Shown one piece after another: positions 7,891 to 16,695 of a stretch of 64,000 nucleotides of DNA. Origin of the DNA: Nocardioides sp. Soil805 (GTDB lineage Bacteria > Actinomycetota > Actinomycetes > Propionibacteriales > Nocardioidaceae); the NCBI RefSeq assembly GCF_001429625.1, contig NZ_LMSU01000001.1:1920003-1984002 (forward strand), given 5' to 3'. Every line of letters begins with the position of its first letter. Position 1 is the first letter of the stretch. The translations under genes and the position numbers were made by a program. The notes under the pieces are model-generated. The model had not been told where the DNA came from, did not search any database, and saw nothing but the letters and a program-made list of their open reading frames with translations.

Positions 7891-9152
7891 GCGAGGGGCT
7901 CCAGGACCTCGAGCCCTCCCAGGTAGGGCCGCAGTGCCTCGGGCACGGTGACCGAGCCATCGGCGTTCTGATGGGTCTCGAGGATCGCCACGATGGTGCG
8001 GGTGATCGCCGTCAGCGTCCCGTTGAGGGTGGCCACCGGGGCGATGCCGGCGTCGGTGCGCTGGCGGGTGTCGAGGCGACGGGTCTGGAAGTCGAGGCAG
8101 TTGGAGGTCGACGTCAGCTCGCGGAACTTGCCCTGGGTGGGGATCCACACCTCGCAGTCGAACTTGCGGATCGCCGACAGGCCGAGGTCGCCGGCGGCCA
8201 CGTCGATGACGCGGTAGGCGAGCCCGAGCTTGTCGAGGAACTCCTTCTCCCAGGCCAGCAGCCGCTCGTGCTCGGCGTACGACTCCTCGAGCGTCGTGTA
8301 GACGAACATCTCGACCTTGTCGAACCAGTGGACGCGGATGATGCCCTTGGTGTCCTTGCCGTGCGAGCCGGCCTCCTTGCGGAAGCACGGGCTGAAGGCG
8401 GCGTAGCGCAGCGGCAGCGACGCGCCGTCCAGGATCTCGTCGGAGTGGTACGCCGCCATGGCGACCTCGCTGGTGCCGACGAGGTACATGTCCTCGCCCT
8501 CGATGCGGTAGACGTCGTCGGCGGCCTGGCCGAGGAAGCCGGTGCCCTCCATCGCGCGCGGCTTGACCAGCGACGGGGCGATGACCTGGGTGAAGCCGGC
8601 CTCGCGGGCCTGGTCCATGGCCATGTTGACCAGCGCCAGCTCGAGGCGGGCCCCGATACCGGTGAGGAAGTAGAAGCGCGAGCCCGACACCTTGGCCCCA
8701 CGCTCGAGGTCGATGGCGCCCAGCATCCGGCCGAGCTCGATGTGGTCGCGCGGCTCGAAGTCGAACTCGCGCGGCGCGCCGACGTGCTCGATGGTCGCGA
8801 AGTCCTCCTCGCCACCGGCCGGGGCCTCGTCCGCGGCGACGTTGGGGATCGCCCGGATGGCGTCGTCCCAGGCCAGCTCGGCCGCGTTCTGGGCGGCCTC
8901 GAGCTCCTTGACGGCGGAGGCGAGGTCCTTGACCTGCGCGAGCAGCGCCTGCTTCTCCTCGCCCTGGGCCCGGGCGACCTCCTTGCCCATCGCCTTCTGC
9001 TCGGCCCGGCGGTTCTCGTAGGCCGCGATCGTGGCCCGGCGGGCCTCGTCGGCGGCCAGCGCCCGGTCGACGACGTCGGGGGAGAGCCCGCGCTTCGTCT
9101 GGGCGGCACGCACGCGGTCGGGGTCGTCTCGGAGCAGGCGGGGGTCGATCAC
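7887..9152 (-). CDS. serS: Seryl-tRNA synthetase
   Basis: A 421-residue class II synthetase that charges tRNA-Ser (and tRNA-Sec) with serine. The N-terminal 105 residues form the long antiparallel coiled coil that grips the tRNA variable arm ([20 protein letters not shown]). Motif 2 is [14 protein letters not shown] with WFDKVEMF. Motif 3 is [15 protein letters not shown] near the C-terminus. The length is normal. GTG at 9152 gives the canonical MIDPRLLR start, and TAGCCT (9160-9165) ends 7 bases upstream. It heads an operon with two HAD phosphatases and is divergent from the PAP2-kinase gene. Confidence 0.97.
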   Translation of the reverse strand: MIDPRLLRDDPDRVRAAQTKRGLSPDVVDRALAADEARRATIAAYENRRAEQKAMGKEVARAQGEEKQALLAQVKDLASAVKELEAAQNAAELAWDDAIRAIPNVAADEAPAGGEEDFATIEHVGAPREFDFEPRDHIELGRMLGAIDLERGAKVSGSRFYFLTGIGARLELALVNMAMDQAREAGFTQVIAPSLVKPRAMEGTGFLGQAADDVYRIEGEDMYLVGTSEVAMAAYHSDEILDGASLPLRYAAFSPCFRKEAGSHGKDTKGIIRVHWFDKVEMFVYTTLEESYAEHERLLAWEKEFLDKLGLAYRVIDVAAGDLGLSAIRKFDCEVWIPTQGKFRELTSTSNCLDFQTRRLDTRQRTDAGIAPVATLNGTLTAITRTIVAILETHQNADGSVTVPEALRPYLGGLEVLEPLA

Positions 9153-9192
9153 GGGTGCAAGGCTATCCGCAGGCGCCCGGCATACTGGCGCG
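9153..9192. promoter_or_regulatory. 40-base divergent leaderless promoter region (serS / PAP2-kinase)
   Basis: The whole gap between two divergent GTG starts is 40 bases. On the minus strand TAGCCT (9160-9165) ends 7 bases before serS. On the plus strand CATACT (9181-9186) ends 6 bases before the kinase start. There is no room for a ribosome-binding leader on either side. Confidence 0.55.
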
Positions 9193-10770
9193 GTGCTCGA
9201 CCGCCCCCGCCACGTGACCCTCCTCTGGTCGGCCGCCTTCGCCGTCGCCTTCGCCGTCATCGCCTGGATGGTGGCCCAGCAGGACCGGTCCCCCCTCGAC
9301 TCCGTGGACACGTGGGGCCGCAACGCCGAGGACTGGGCCGACGACCACGAGCACCTGCTGACCTTCCTCAGCCTCGTGGAGCACGCCTTCAGCACCATCG
9401 GGATGACGGTGCTGACGGTGCTGCTGGCCGGCGCCCTGCTCTACAGCAAGCACCGCCGGGCGGCGCTGTTCACCGTCCTGGTGATGATCACGACGGCCTT
9501 GGTCACGACCGTGGTCAAGCTCAACCTCGCCCGGTCCCGCCCGGAGTGGCAGGCGACGGCGGACTTCCTGGAGACCAAGTCCTTCCCCTCCGGGCACGCC
9601 TCCTCGGTGACCGCGTTCGCCGCGATCCTGGCCGTGCTGGCCTCGATGCTCGTCCGCCGCTCGGGCCTGCGGCGCTGGGCGTACGCCGGGTGCGTGCTGT
9701 TCGTGCTCGTCGTCTGGGCCGACCGGGTGATGCTCGGGCGCCACTACCCCACCGACGTGGTCGGCGGGTCGCTGCTCGGCCTCGCCGTGACGCTGCTGTT
9801 CATCGCCGTGTTCAACCCGCTGCCCCGCGGGCACGCGGTGCACGAGGAGCCGCTGCCGGAGGTCTTCGGCAGCGAGCGCCGGCTCGCGGTGGTGCTCAAC
9901 CCGATCAAGGTCGAGGACGTCGGCGCGTTCAAGGCCACCGTGACCTCGATGGCCACCGAGTCCGGCTGGTCGGAGCCGACCTGGCACCTCACGACCGTCG
10001 AGGACCCCGGCACCGGGATGGCCGAGAAGGCCTCCGTCGAGGGGGCCGACCTCGTCCTCGTCTGCGGGGGCGACGGGACCGTGCGGGAGGTGTGCGCCGA
10101 GCTGGCGGGCACCGGCATCCCCGTGGGGATCATCCCCGCCGGCACCGGCAACCTGCTCGCCCGCAACCTCGACATCCCCCTCTACATCCGCTCGGCGATC
10201 GACGTCGCCCTCAACGGCCAGGACCGGGCCATCGACCTCGTCGACGTGAGCGGCGACGGCATCGAGGACACCCACTTCATGGTGATGGCCGGGATGGGCT
10301 TCGACGCGGCCCTGATGGAGGGGGTCAACGACGACATCAAGGCCAAGGTCGGCTGGTTCGCCTACGTGATCTCCGGCCTGCGGTCCCTGATGTTCCCCGC
10401 GGTCAAGATCGAGGTGCAGATCGACGACGAGGAGCCCACCGTCCACCGGGCCCGCACCGTCGTCGTCGGCAACGTCGGCTACCTCCAGGCCGGGATGCCG
10501 CTGCTGCCGGACGCCGCGATCGACGACGGCCTGCTCGACGTGGTGATCCTGCACCCGCAGCGCTTCGTGTCCTGGATCCCGCTGGCCCTCCGGGTGCTGG
10601 CCAAGGCGACCAAGACCGACGAGCTCATCAACCGCAAGACGGGCGCGCGGGTCGTGCTGCGCGCCTCCTCCGACACCCCCCGCCAGCTCGACGGCGACTC
10701 GATCGGCGCCGGTCGGGAGCTGCGGATGTCCTGCGTCCACGGGCGGCTGCTCGTCCGCGTCCCCCGCTGA
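9193..10770 (+). CDS. PAP2 phosphatase-diacylglycerol/sphingosine kinase fusion
   Basis: A 525-residue two-domain membrane enzyme. Residues 1-205 are a PAP2 (lipid phosphate phosphatase) domain with about five membrane segments and all three motifs: K109..R116-P117, PSGH (132-135) and [12 protein letters not shown] with Arg178, His184 and Asp188. Residues 230-525 are a soluble DAG-kinase catalytic domain with GGDGTVREV (about 294) and [13 protein letters not shown] (about 316). One chain thus carries both a lipid phosphatase and a lipid kinase, so it could interconvert phosphorylated and free lipids at the membrane. The GTG start is set by CATACT 6 bases upstream. A hairpin repeat follows the stop codon. 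Confidence 0.88.
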   Translation: MLDRPRHVTLLWSAAFAVAFAVIAWMVAQQDRSPLDSVDTWGRNAEDWADDHEHLLTFLSLVEHAFSTIGMTVLTVLLAGALLYSKHRRAALFTVLVMITTALVTTVVKLNLARSRPEWQATADFLETKSFPSGHASSVTAFAAILAVLASMLVRRSGLRRWAYAGCVLFVLVVWADRVMLGRHYPTDVVGGSLLGLAVTLLFIAVFNPLPRGHAVHEEPLPEVFGSERRLAVVLNPIKVEDVGAFKATVTSMATESGWSEPTWHLTTVEDPGTGMAEKASVEGADLVLVCGGDGTVREVCAELAGTGIPVGIIPAGTGNLLARNLDIPLYIRSAIDVALNGQDRAIDLVDVSGDGIEDTHFMVMAGMGFDAALMEGVNDDIKAKVGWFAYVISGLRSLMFPAVKIEVQIDDEEPTVHRARTVVVGNVGYLQAGMPLLPDAAIDDGLLDVVILHPQRFVSWIPLALRVLAKATKTDELINRKTGARVVLRASSDTPRQLDGDSIGAGRELRMSCVHGRLLVRVPR

Positions 10771-10777
10771 CGTCTGC

Positions 10778-10846
10778 TGGGGTGGTCCGTGACGATCGGA
10801 CCCTTGTCCGGGCCGTTCCGGGGTCCGTTCGTCACGGACTACCCCA
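10778..10846. repeat. Dispersed long-hairpin repeat, copy 1
   Basis: An inverted repeat with 26-base arms (10778-10803 and 10821-10846), one G-U pair and one mismatch, and a 17-base loop. Left-arm core GTCCGTGACGATCGGACCC pairs with GGGTCCGTTCGTCACGGAC. It begins 7 bases after the stop of the PAP2-kinase gene. The same element occurs at 27062-27126. It may act as a transcription terminator; a T tract is absent. Confidence 0.75.
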
Positions 10847-10889
10847 CCATCGGGACTGGTTCCAGCCATCCGGCTCATAGGGTGGTGCC

Positions 10890-11609
10890 GTGCTGGACGC
10901 CCTTGTCTCCGCCGCAGTGCGGGAGATGGTCTACCCGCGCGGCAGCACGCGCGTGCCGGCCGACGCGTCGATGCACGAGCTCGACGTCGGTGGGGCCACG
11001 CTGCGCGGGTGGGTGGTCAACCCGGGCCGCGACCGGGTGCTCGTCTACTTCGGGGGCAACGGCGAGCGACTCGACCCGTGGCGAGAGGTCGTGGCGGAGC
11101 GGTTCCCGCAGCACACGACCTACCTGATCGCCTACCGCGGGTACGGCGCCAGCGACGGTCGTCCGAGTCAGCGCGCCCTGAGCGACGACGCAATGGCGCT
11201 GGTCGACCACGTGACCGCACGCCACCCCGGGGCCCGGGTGGACGTCCTGGGCAGGAGCCTGGGAAGTGCGGTCGCCGTGCACGTCGCCACCCAGCGCTCC
11301 CTCGACCACGTCGTCCTCATCACCCCGTTCGACAGCCTGACCGCCACCGCCGCGGACCTGTTCCCCGGGCTTCCGGCCGGTCGGCTGATCAAGGACCGCT
11401 GGGACTCCGCCGCGATCGCACCCCAGGTCCGGGCGCCGGTCCTGGTGGTCCGCGCGGCCCGCGACGGGGTCGTCCGGCCGAGGCGGACCGACGCGCTCAT
11501 CGAGGCACTGCGTGACCCCGCTGTGGTCTCGTTCCCCGACGCGGGCCACAACGACATCTCCGACGAGTCCGGCTACTGGACGTCGATCTCGACGTTCCTG
11601 GACGGCTGA
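10890..11609 (+). CDS. Alpha/beta hydrolase (serine hydrolase)
   Basis: A 239-residue alpha/beta hydrolase. The nucleophile elbow is GRSLGS with Ser123. The oxyanion region is YFGGNGERLDPW, YRGYGASDG (about 82-90) follows, and the acid and base are probably Asp in RAARDGVV (about 193) and His in DAGHND (about 219). The closest general type is the BEM46/ABHD13-like family, soluble or membrane-associated, with unknown substrate. No signal peptide is seen. GTG at 10890 follows TAGGGT (10878-10883) by 6 bases. Confidence 0.8.
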   Translation: MLDALVSAAVREMVYPRGSTRVPADASMHELDVGGATLRGWVVNPGRDRVLVYFGGNGERLDPWREVVAERFPQHTTYLIAYRGYGASDGRPSQRALSDDAMALVDHVTARHPGARVDVLGRSLGSAVAVHVATQRSLDHVVLITPFDSLTATAADLFPGLPAGRLIKDRWDSAAIAPQVRAPVLVVRAARDGVVRPRRTDALIEALRDPAVVSFPDAGHNDISDESGYWTSISTFLDG

Positions 11610-11645
11610 GCGGCCGGTCACGCCTCGGGCTGAGGCCCCGGGGCC

Positions 11646-12044
11646 TCAGCCACGGGCGTGCGCGATCGCCTCGTCCTCCTCGGGCGAGAGCGGCTGCTCG
11701 CAGGTCCAGCCGGTGATGTTCTTGGCGTAGGTGCGGGCCTCGCTGCGCCCGTGGATCGAGGTCAGCACGACCCCGTGGCCGGCGTCGTCGAGCAACGCCA
11801 GGCTCCAGCTGAGGTGTCCGCCCACGTCGCCGAACGCGTCGTACCGCACGACCGAGAGGTGGCGCAGGGCGTCGCCGGCCTCGGCCTTGAGGGCCGCGAC
11901 CTCCTGTCGCAGCCCGTGCACGTCCTCGGGGAGGGCGTCGGCCGACGGGCGGGCGCCGGCGGCCGCCGTACGACGCAGCGCGACGACGGCGAGCACGACG
12001 GCGAGCAGGGCGAGCACGAGGGCGATCGAGGCGAGGATCCACAC
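11646..12044 (-). CDS. DUF4446 family membrane-anchored protein
   Basis: About 132 residues. A single N-terminal membrane helix (VWILASIALVLALLAVVLAV) is followed by a short coiled segment (VHGLRQEVAALKAEA) and the conserved DUF4446 core VVRYDAFGDVGGHLSW...VVLTSIHGRSEARTYAK. The GTG at 12044 is chosen because TAGGGT (12052-12057) ends 7 bases before it; a GTG/ATG 15 codons upstream would add a positively charged tail. The family is widespread in Gram-positive bacteria and uncharacterised. Divergent from pheA. Confidence 0.8.
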   Translation of the reverse strand: MWILASIALVLALLAVVLAVVALRRTAAAGARPSADALPEDVHGLRQEVAALKAEAGDALRHLSVVRYDAFGDVGGHLSWSLALLDDAGHGVVLTSIHGRSEARTYAKNITGWTCEQPLSPEEDEAIAHARG

Positions 12045-12114
12045 GGGGTCGACCCTAGGGCGGGCGCTGAGACGAGGCGCTCGCGACACGGGCCCGCGTG
12101 CCAGACTCCGAGCC

Positions 12115-12975
12115 GTGACCTCACCCGCACCGCACCCGGGCGCCCGGCGGATCGCCTACCAGGGCGAGCCGGGGGCCAACTCCCACCTGGTCTGCCAGCA
12201 GGCCTACCCGGACTGGGAGTCGCTGCCGTGCGCGTCGTTCGAGGACGCCTTCGCGGCCGTGGAGAACGGTGACGCCGACCTGGCGATGATCCCGATCGAC
12301 AACTCGATCGCCGGCCGGGTCGCCGACATCCACCACTTCCTGCCGACGAGCGGCCTGCACATCGTGGGCGAGCGGTTCCTGCGCATCCAGTTCGCCCTGA
12401 TGGCCACCCCGGGCGCCGACGTGGCCGGGCTGCGGACCGTGCACAGCCACGTGCACGCCCTGGGCCAGTGCCGCGGCGTCATCCGCGAGCTCGGGCTCAC
12501 CCCGATCGTGTCGGGCGACACCGCGGGCGCGGCCCGCGAGGTGGCCGAGGCCGCCGACCCCACCCAGGCCGCGATCGCGCCGCCGCTGGCCGCGCAGATC
12601 TACGGGCTGGAGGTGCTGCGCGACGAGATCGAGGACGAGGACCACAACACGACCCGCTTCATCGTGCTGTCCCGCGACTACGACGTGGCGCCGCGCGGTG
12701 ACGGGCCGATCGTCACCACCTTCATCTTCAACGTCCGCAACCTCCCGGCCGCGCTGTACAAGGCGCTGGGCGGCTTCGCGACCAACGGCGTCAACATGAC
12801 CAAGCTGGAGAGCTACATGGTCGACGGCCACTTCACCGCGACCCAGTTCCTCGCCGAGGTCGACGGCCACCCCGACGACCCGGGCGTGCGCAACGCGCTG
12901 GAGGAGCTCGAGTTCTTCACCACCGAGGTCAAGGTGCTCGGCGTCTACCCCGCCGACGCCTTCCGGGCCGGGTAG
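12115..12975 (+). CDS. pheA: Prephenate dehydratase
   Basis: A 286-residue enzyme that converts prephenate to phenylpyruvate in phenylalanine synthesis. The catalytic domain covers about 14-190 (IAYQGEPGANSH, MIPIDNSIAGRV, and NTTRFIVLS, whose Thr-Arg-Phe is the substrate/catalytic signature). The C-terminal ACT domain covers about 200-280 (LYKALGGFATNGVNMTKLESYMVDG) and gives allosteric feedback by Phe. The ESYM stretch replaces the usual ESRP motif, as in some other actinobacterial and proteobacterial enzymes. It is monofunctional: no chorismate mutase domain is attached. GTG start; CAGACT ends 7 bases upstream. Confidence 0.93.
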   Translation: MTSPAPHPGARRIAYQGEPGANSHLVCQQAYPDWESLPCASFEDAFAAVENGDADLAMIPIDNSIAGRVADIHHFLPTSGLHIVGERFLRIQFALMATPGADVAGLRTVHSHVHALGQCRGVIRELGLTPIVSGDTAGAAREVAEAADPTQAAIAPPLAAQIYGLEVLRDEIEDEDHNTTRFIVLSRDYDVAPRGDGPIVTTFIFNVRNLPAALYKALGGFATNGVNMTKLESYMVDGHFTATQFLAEVDGHPDDPGVRNALEELEFFTTEVKVLGVYPADAFRAG

Positions 12976-13008
12976 GACCCTGGCAGGGGCGGCGCTAGCG
13001 TTGCGCGC

Positions 13009-13719
13009 GTGAGTGAGACCCCCGGGCCCGACCAGCGCCCCGACGCCCGGACCGCCGACCTCGGCTTCGCCCGCGTCGACCTCGAGCGCGCGGCCCGCAC
13101 CGGCGACCCCGAGGTCGTGTACGGCGCCGGCAAGACCCCCGAGCAGGTGGCCGCGATCCTGACCACCCTGCACACCAGCCACCCCGACCGCGCCGTGCTG
13201 GCCACCAGGCTCTCCGCCGAGGCCCTGGTCGCCGCCCGCGAGGCCGGTGCGACCGTCCACGAGACCGCCCGCGCGGCCACCCTCGGCCCCCTGCCCGTCC
13301 CCCGCGGCCGGGTCGGCGTGCTGTCCGCCGGCACCTCCGACGCCCCGGTCGCCGCCGAGGTCGCCCTCACCGTCGCCTGCCACGGCTCCGAGCCCGTCGA
13401 GATCCGCGACGTCGGCGTGGCCGGCCTGCACCGCCTGATGGCCGTGCGCGACCGGCTCGACGAGGTCGACTGCCTCGTCGTCGTCGCCGGCATGGAGGGC
13501 GCCCTGCCCTCCGTGGTCGGGGGCCTCACCGGGACGCCGCTCATCGCGGTCCCCACCAGCGTCGGGTACGGCGCGTCCTTCGGTGGGTTGGCCGCACTGC
13601 TGGGCATGCTCAACTCCTGCGCCCCGGGGGTGACCGTGGTCAACATCGACAACGGGTACGGCGCCGGCGTGGCCGCCGCCCGCATCGCCCGGCGCAGCCC
13701 CGACCGGGCGCCCCGATGA
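13009..13719 (+). CDS. larB: Nickel-pincer cofactor biosynthesis carboxylase LarB
   Basis: A 236-residue protein of the PurE-like LarB family. LarB carboxylates and hydrolyses nicotinic acid adenine dinucleotide to pyridinium-3,5-biscarboxylic acid mononucleotide, the first step of the nickel-pincer nucleotide cofactor. Visible family marks are LGFARVDLERAARTGDPEVVYG, VLSAGTSDAPVAAEV, VVVAGMEGALPSVV and a C-terminal NIDNGYGAG. GTG at 13009 follows TAGCGT (12996-13001) by 7 bases. The stop overlaps the larC start by four bases. No larE or larA is seen in the window. Confidence 0.92.
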   Translation: MSETPGPDQRPDARTADLGFARVDLERAARTGDPEVVYGAGKTPEQVAAILTTLHTSHPDRAVLATRLSAEALVAAREAGATVHETARAATLGPLPVPRGRVGVLSAGTSDAPVAAEVALTVACHGSEPVEIRDVGVAGLHRLMAVRDRLDEVDCLVVVAGMEGALPSVVGGLTGTPLIAVPTSVGYGASFGGLAALLGMLNSCAPGVTVVNIDNGYGAGVAAARIARRSPDRAPR

Positions 13720-14900
13720 CCGTCTGGGTCGACGCCTCGGCGGGCGCGAGCGGCGACATGCTGCTCGGCGCCCTCCTCGGTGCCGGGGTGCCGCTCGATG
13801 TCGTGCGGGGCGCCGTCGACGCGGTCGCGCCCGAGCCGGTGGCCCTGGCTCCCGAGACGGTCACCCGCAACGGCTTCGCCGCCACCCGCTGCCACGTCGA
13901 GATCGCCGACAGCGAGCACCACCGCAGCTGGCGCGACATCCGCGGCCTGCTCCAGCGGGCCGACCTCGACGAGGAGGTCCGCGACCGCGCCACCCGCGCC
14001 TTCGAGCGCCTCGCCGTCGCCGAGGCCACCGTCCACGGCGCCGACCCGCTCGACGTCGCCTTCCACGAGGTCGGGGCGCTCGACGCGATCGCCGACGTCG
14101 TCGGGGTCTGCGCCGGCTTCGCCTGGCTGGACGCCCACGTCGGGGGCCCGGTCGTCGTCTCACCGGTGGCGGTGGGGACGGGGACCGTCCGCGGGGCGCA
14201 CGGCACGATGCCGGTGCCGCCACCCGCGGTGGCCGAGCTGCTGCGCGGCGTACCGTCCCTGGCCGGTCCGGGCAGCGCCGAGTCGTGCACGCCCACCGGC
14301 GCGGCCCTGCTGACCACCCTCGCCGACTCCTGGGGCCCGCAGCCCGCGATGACGGTCGAGGAGATCGGGATCGGGGCCGGGGGCCGCGACCCGGACACCC
14401 ACGCCAACGTGCTGCGCATCCTCACCGGGGCCACCGCCGTCACCGACGCGGGGCCGCTGCTCATCGAGTCCAACATCGACGACCTCGACCCCCGGGTCTG
14501 GCCCTCGGTCATCACCGCCCTCTTCGCGGCCGGGGCCAGCGACGCCTGGCTGACGCCCATCCTCATGAAGAAGGGCCGGCCCGCCCACACGCTGTCGGTC
14601 CTCACCTCCTCGACCCGGGCCGCCGAGGTGCGCGACGCGCTGTGGCGGCACACCTCGACCATCGGCGTCCGCGAGACCCGGCTGGCCAAGCACGCCCTCG
14701 AGCGCGAGATGGTGGCCGTCGAGGTGGCCGGCCAGGCGATCGCGGTCAAGCTGGCCCGGCACGCCGGTGAGGTGGTCAACGCCCAGCCCGAGTGGGAGGA
14801 CGTGGCCCGCGCCGCGACCGCGCTGGGCCGCCCCGCCAACGACGTGCTCGCCGACGCCATCGCCGCCACCCGCGCCCTGCTCGGCGAGGCCCGCTCCTAG
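13716..14900 (+). CDS. larC: Nickel-pincer cofactor nickel insertase LarC
   Basis: A 394-residue LarC, the CTP-dependent nickel chelatase that inserts Ni into the dithiocarboxylated pyridinium precursor. Family features are the N-terminal VWVDASAGASGDMLLGALL, the FHEVGALDAIADVVG stretch, ESCTPTGAALL, and the C-terminal IESNIDDLDPRVWP with MKKGRPAHTLSVL. In Lactiplantibacillus larC is made through a ribosomal frameshift; here the frame is continuous. It overlaps larB by ATGA (13716-13719), and its TAG stop lies inside the -10 box of the next gene. Confidence 0.92.
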   Translation: MTVWVDASAGASGDMLLGALLGAGVPLDVVRGAVDAVAPEPVALAPETVTRNGFAATRCHVEIADSEHHRSWRDIRGLLQRADLDEEVRDRATRAFERLAVAEATVHGADPLDVAFHEVGALDAIADVVGVCAGFAWLDAHVGGPVVVSPVAVGTGTVRGAHGTMPVPPPAVAELLRGVPSLAGPGSAESCTPTGAALLTTLADSWGPQPAMTVEEIGIGAGGRDPDTHANVLRILTGATAVTDAGPLLIESNIDDLDPRVWPSVITALFAAGASDAWLTPILMKKGRPAHTLSVLTSSTRAAEVRDALWRHTSTIGVRETRLAKHALEREMVAVEVAGQAIAVKLARHAGEVVNAQPEWEDVARAATALGRPANDVLADAIAATRALLGEARS

Positions 14901-14909
14901 GCTGTGCCG
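14898..14909 (+). promoter_or_regulatory. Leaderless-type promoter embedded in the larC stop codon
   Basis: TAGGCT at 14898-14903 begins with the TAG stop codon of larC and ends 6 bases before the GTG at 14910. Confidence 0.45.
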
Positions 14910-15512
14910 GTGGACCTCGTCGTCGTCGCCCTCGCCTTCGCCGCCATCTTCGTGGTGGAGCTGCCGGACAAGACCTTCATCGCGACCCTCGTCCTCTCCA
15001 CCAGGTTCCGCCCGCTGTTCGTGTGGATCGGCGTCGGCCTGGCCTTCTTCGTCCAGACCCTCATCGCCGTCCTGCTCGGCAAGGCGGCCAGCTTCCTGCC
15101 CGAGACCGTGGTGCACGTCGCGGCCGCGCTGATGTTCCTCGTCGGCGCCGTCATCCTGCTGCGCGAGGCCCGCTCCCACGACGCCGCCGAGCAGGACGAG
15201 GAGGAGGAGTTCGCCGCCAAGGCCGGCGAGGCGCAGGGCCTCAGGGTGATCCTCACCAGCTTCCTGGTGCTCTTCGCCGCCGAGTGGGGTGACCTCTCGC
15301 AGCTGCTGACCCTCTCCCTCGTCGCCAAGTACGACGACCCGCTCAGCGTCTTCGTCGGCGCCTGGGGTGCGCTGCTCGCCGTCAGCGGCCTGGCCGTGAT
15401 CGTGGGCCGGGTGCTGCTGAGCCGGATCAGGCTCAGCGTCCTGCACTACCTCGGCGCCGGCGTCTGCCTGCTGATGGCCTGCCTGACCGTGTGGGAGATG
15501 ACCCGGGCATGA
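14910..15512 (+). CDS. TMEM165/Gdt1 (UPF0016) family cation transporter
   Basis: About 200 residues and six membrane segments in two homologous halves. Each half starts with the family signature: ELPDKT (near residue 19) and EWGDLS (about 130). An acidic cytoplasmic loop (HDAAEQDEEEE) divides them. Relatives exchange Mn2+ or Ca2+ for protons; the bacterial MneA-type members export manganese. The second motif has Leu where many have Lys or Arg. GTG at 14910 is preferred over GTG at 14904, which abuts the -10 box. The stop overlaps the next ATG. Confidence 0.85.
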   Translation: MDLVVVALAFAAIFVVELPDKTFIATLVLSTRFRPLFVWIGVGLAFFVQTLIAVLLGKAASFLPETVVHVAAALMFLVGAVILLREARSHDAAEQDEEEEFAAKAGEAQGLRVILTSFLVLFAAEWGDLSQLLTLSLVAKYDDPLSVFVGAWGALLAVSGLAVIVGRVLLSRIRLSVLHYLGAGVCLLMACLTVWEMTRA

Positions 15513-16633
15513 GCGCCGAGCCGGACCTCGACGACGTACGACGCCGCTACCGCGAGGTCAACGGCGACCACCCGATGTCCGAGGTGGACGACGCCTACGT
15601 GCGGACCCGCTTCGCGCCGGCCACCGCCGAGCAGCTCGACCTGATGGCCGCCGGACTCGTCCCGCTGCCGTCGTACCTCCTCTCCGACGGCACCCCGATG
15701 GTCCCGCGCGACCACCTCGACCCGGTCGACTGGGCCGGCGGCACCGACCGGCTCCACGACTGGTTCGTCGGCTACTGGCCGGCGGACCGGCAGGCGGAGG
15801 CCGAGGATGAGTGGGCGGCGTACCTGTCCGGGCGCTACGTCTGCCTCCAGCACGTCTCACCCCTGACCATCCGGGACAAGACCCGCTGGACCGCCCAGCT
15901 CGACGCCGCGCTCGAGCGACTGGCCGCCGACCCGCGGGACCACGTGGGTCGCGGGATGGTCGGCGAGGCCGTCAGCCGCCTCGAGGACCTGCTGCTGCCG
16001 CAGACGTCGTACGACGCGCTGCGCTTCGGCGGGCCCAGCAGCTGGCAGCGCCTCCAGCAGGTCCGGGAGGACCACCTCACCCCGCCGCTGCCCGAGCTGC
16101 CGATCCGCACCGAGCGCCTGGTGCTGCGGCGCGCGACCCCGGCGGACGCCGACGACATGCACGCCTACTACGGCCGCGAGGACGTTACCGAGCACCTGCT
16201 CCACGACGCCTTCAGCCGCCCCGAGATCGACGACATGCTGCGCCGGCGCCTGGCCGGGCCCCGCAGCCACACGGCCTGCAACCTCGTCGTCGAGCTCGAG
16301 GGCCGCGTCGTCGGGGACCTGGTGGTCTTCCTCAAGGGCGAGGGCCACGACATGGCGGAGATCGGTTGGGTCATCCACCCCGACGTCGGTGGCCGGGGCA
16401 TCGCCACCGAGGCCGCGACGGCCATGCTCGACCTGGCGTTCGGGCACTACGGCGTGCACCGGGTCTTCGCCGACCTCGACACCCGCAACCCGCGCTCGGC
16501 CGCCCTGGCCCGCCGGCTCGGGATGCGGCTCGAGCTCGACTCCCGGGCCGACTTCTGGTCCAAGGGCGAGTGGACCGACTCGCAGCGGTGGGCGATCCTC
16601 GCCGAGGAGTGGGCGGCGCGGAACACCCGCTGA
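15509..16633 (+). CDS. DUF6058-like N-domain fused to GNAT acetyltransferase
   Basis: A 374-residue two-part protein. Residues 1-190 ([49 protein letters not shown]) resemble the DUF6058 family. Residues about 195-370 are a RimJ/RimL-type GNAT domain: [21 protein letters not shown], the acetyl-CoA loop [15 protein letters not shown], and [23 protein letters not shown]. It probably acetylates a small amine or a protein N-terminus; the N-domain's role is unknown. ATG at 15509 overlaps the preceding stop (TGA at 15510-15512), with GGGAG at binding distance. Confidence 0.75.
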   Translation: MSAEPDLDDVRRRYREVNGDHPMSEVDDAYVRTRFAPATAEQLDLMAAGLVPLPSYLLSDGTPMVPRDHLDPVDWAGGTDRLHDWFVGYWPADRQAEAEDEWAAYLSGRYVCLQHVSPLTIRDKTRWTAQLDAALERLAADPRDHVGRGMVGEAVSRLEDLLLPQTSYDALRFGGPSSWQRLQQVREDHLTPPLPELPIRTERLVLRRATPADADDMHAYYGREDVTEHLLHDAFSRPEIDDMLRRRLAGPRSHTACNLVVELEGRVVGDLVVFLKGEGHDMAEIGWVIHPDVGGRGIATEAATAMLDLAFGHYGVHRVFADLDTRNPRSAALARRLGMRLELDSRADFWSKGEWTDSQRWAILAEEWAARNTR

Positions 16634-16695
16634 CCGGCCGTCGGCCCACCCCACGGCGGTGGGCGGGACCGCCCCGGGCCCACTACAGTCACCCC

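Noticed and set aside
7791..10880. Very long plus-strand open frame across serS and the PAP2-kinase gene
   Set aside because: It is antisense to serS and then out of frame with the PAP2-kinase gene; no recognisable protein.
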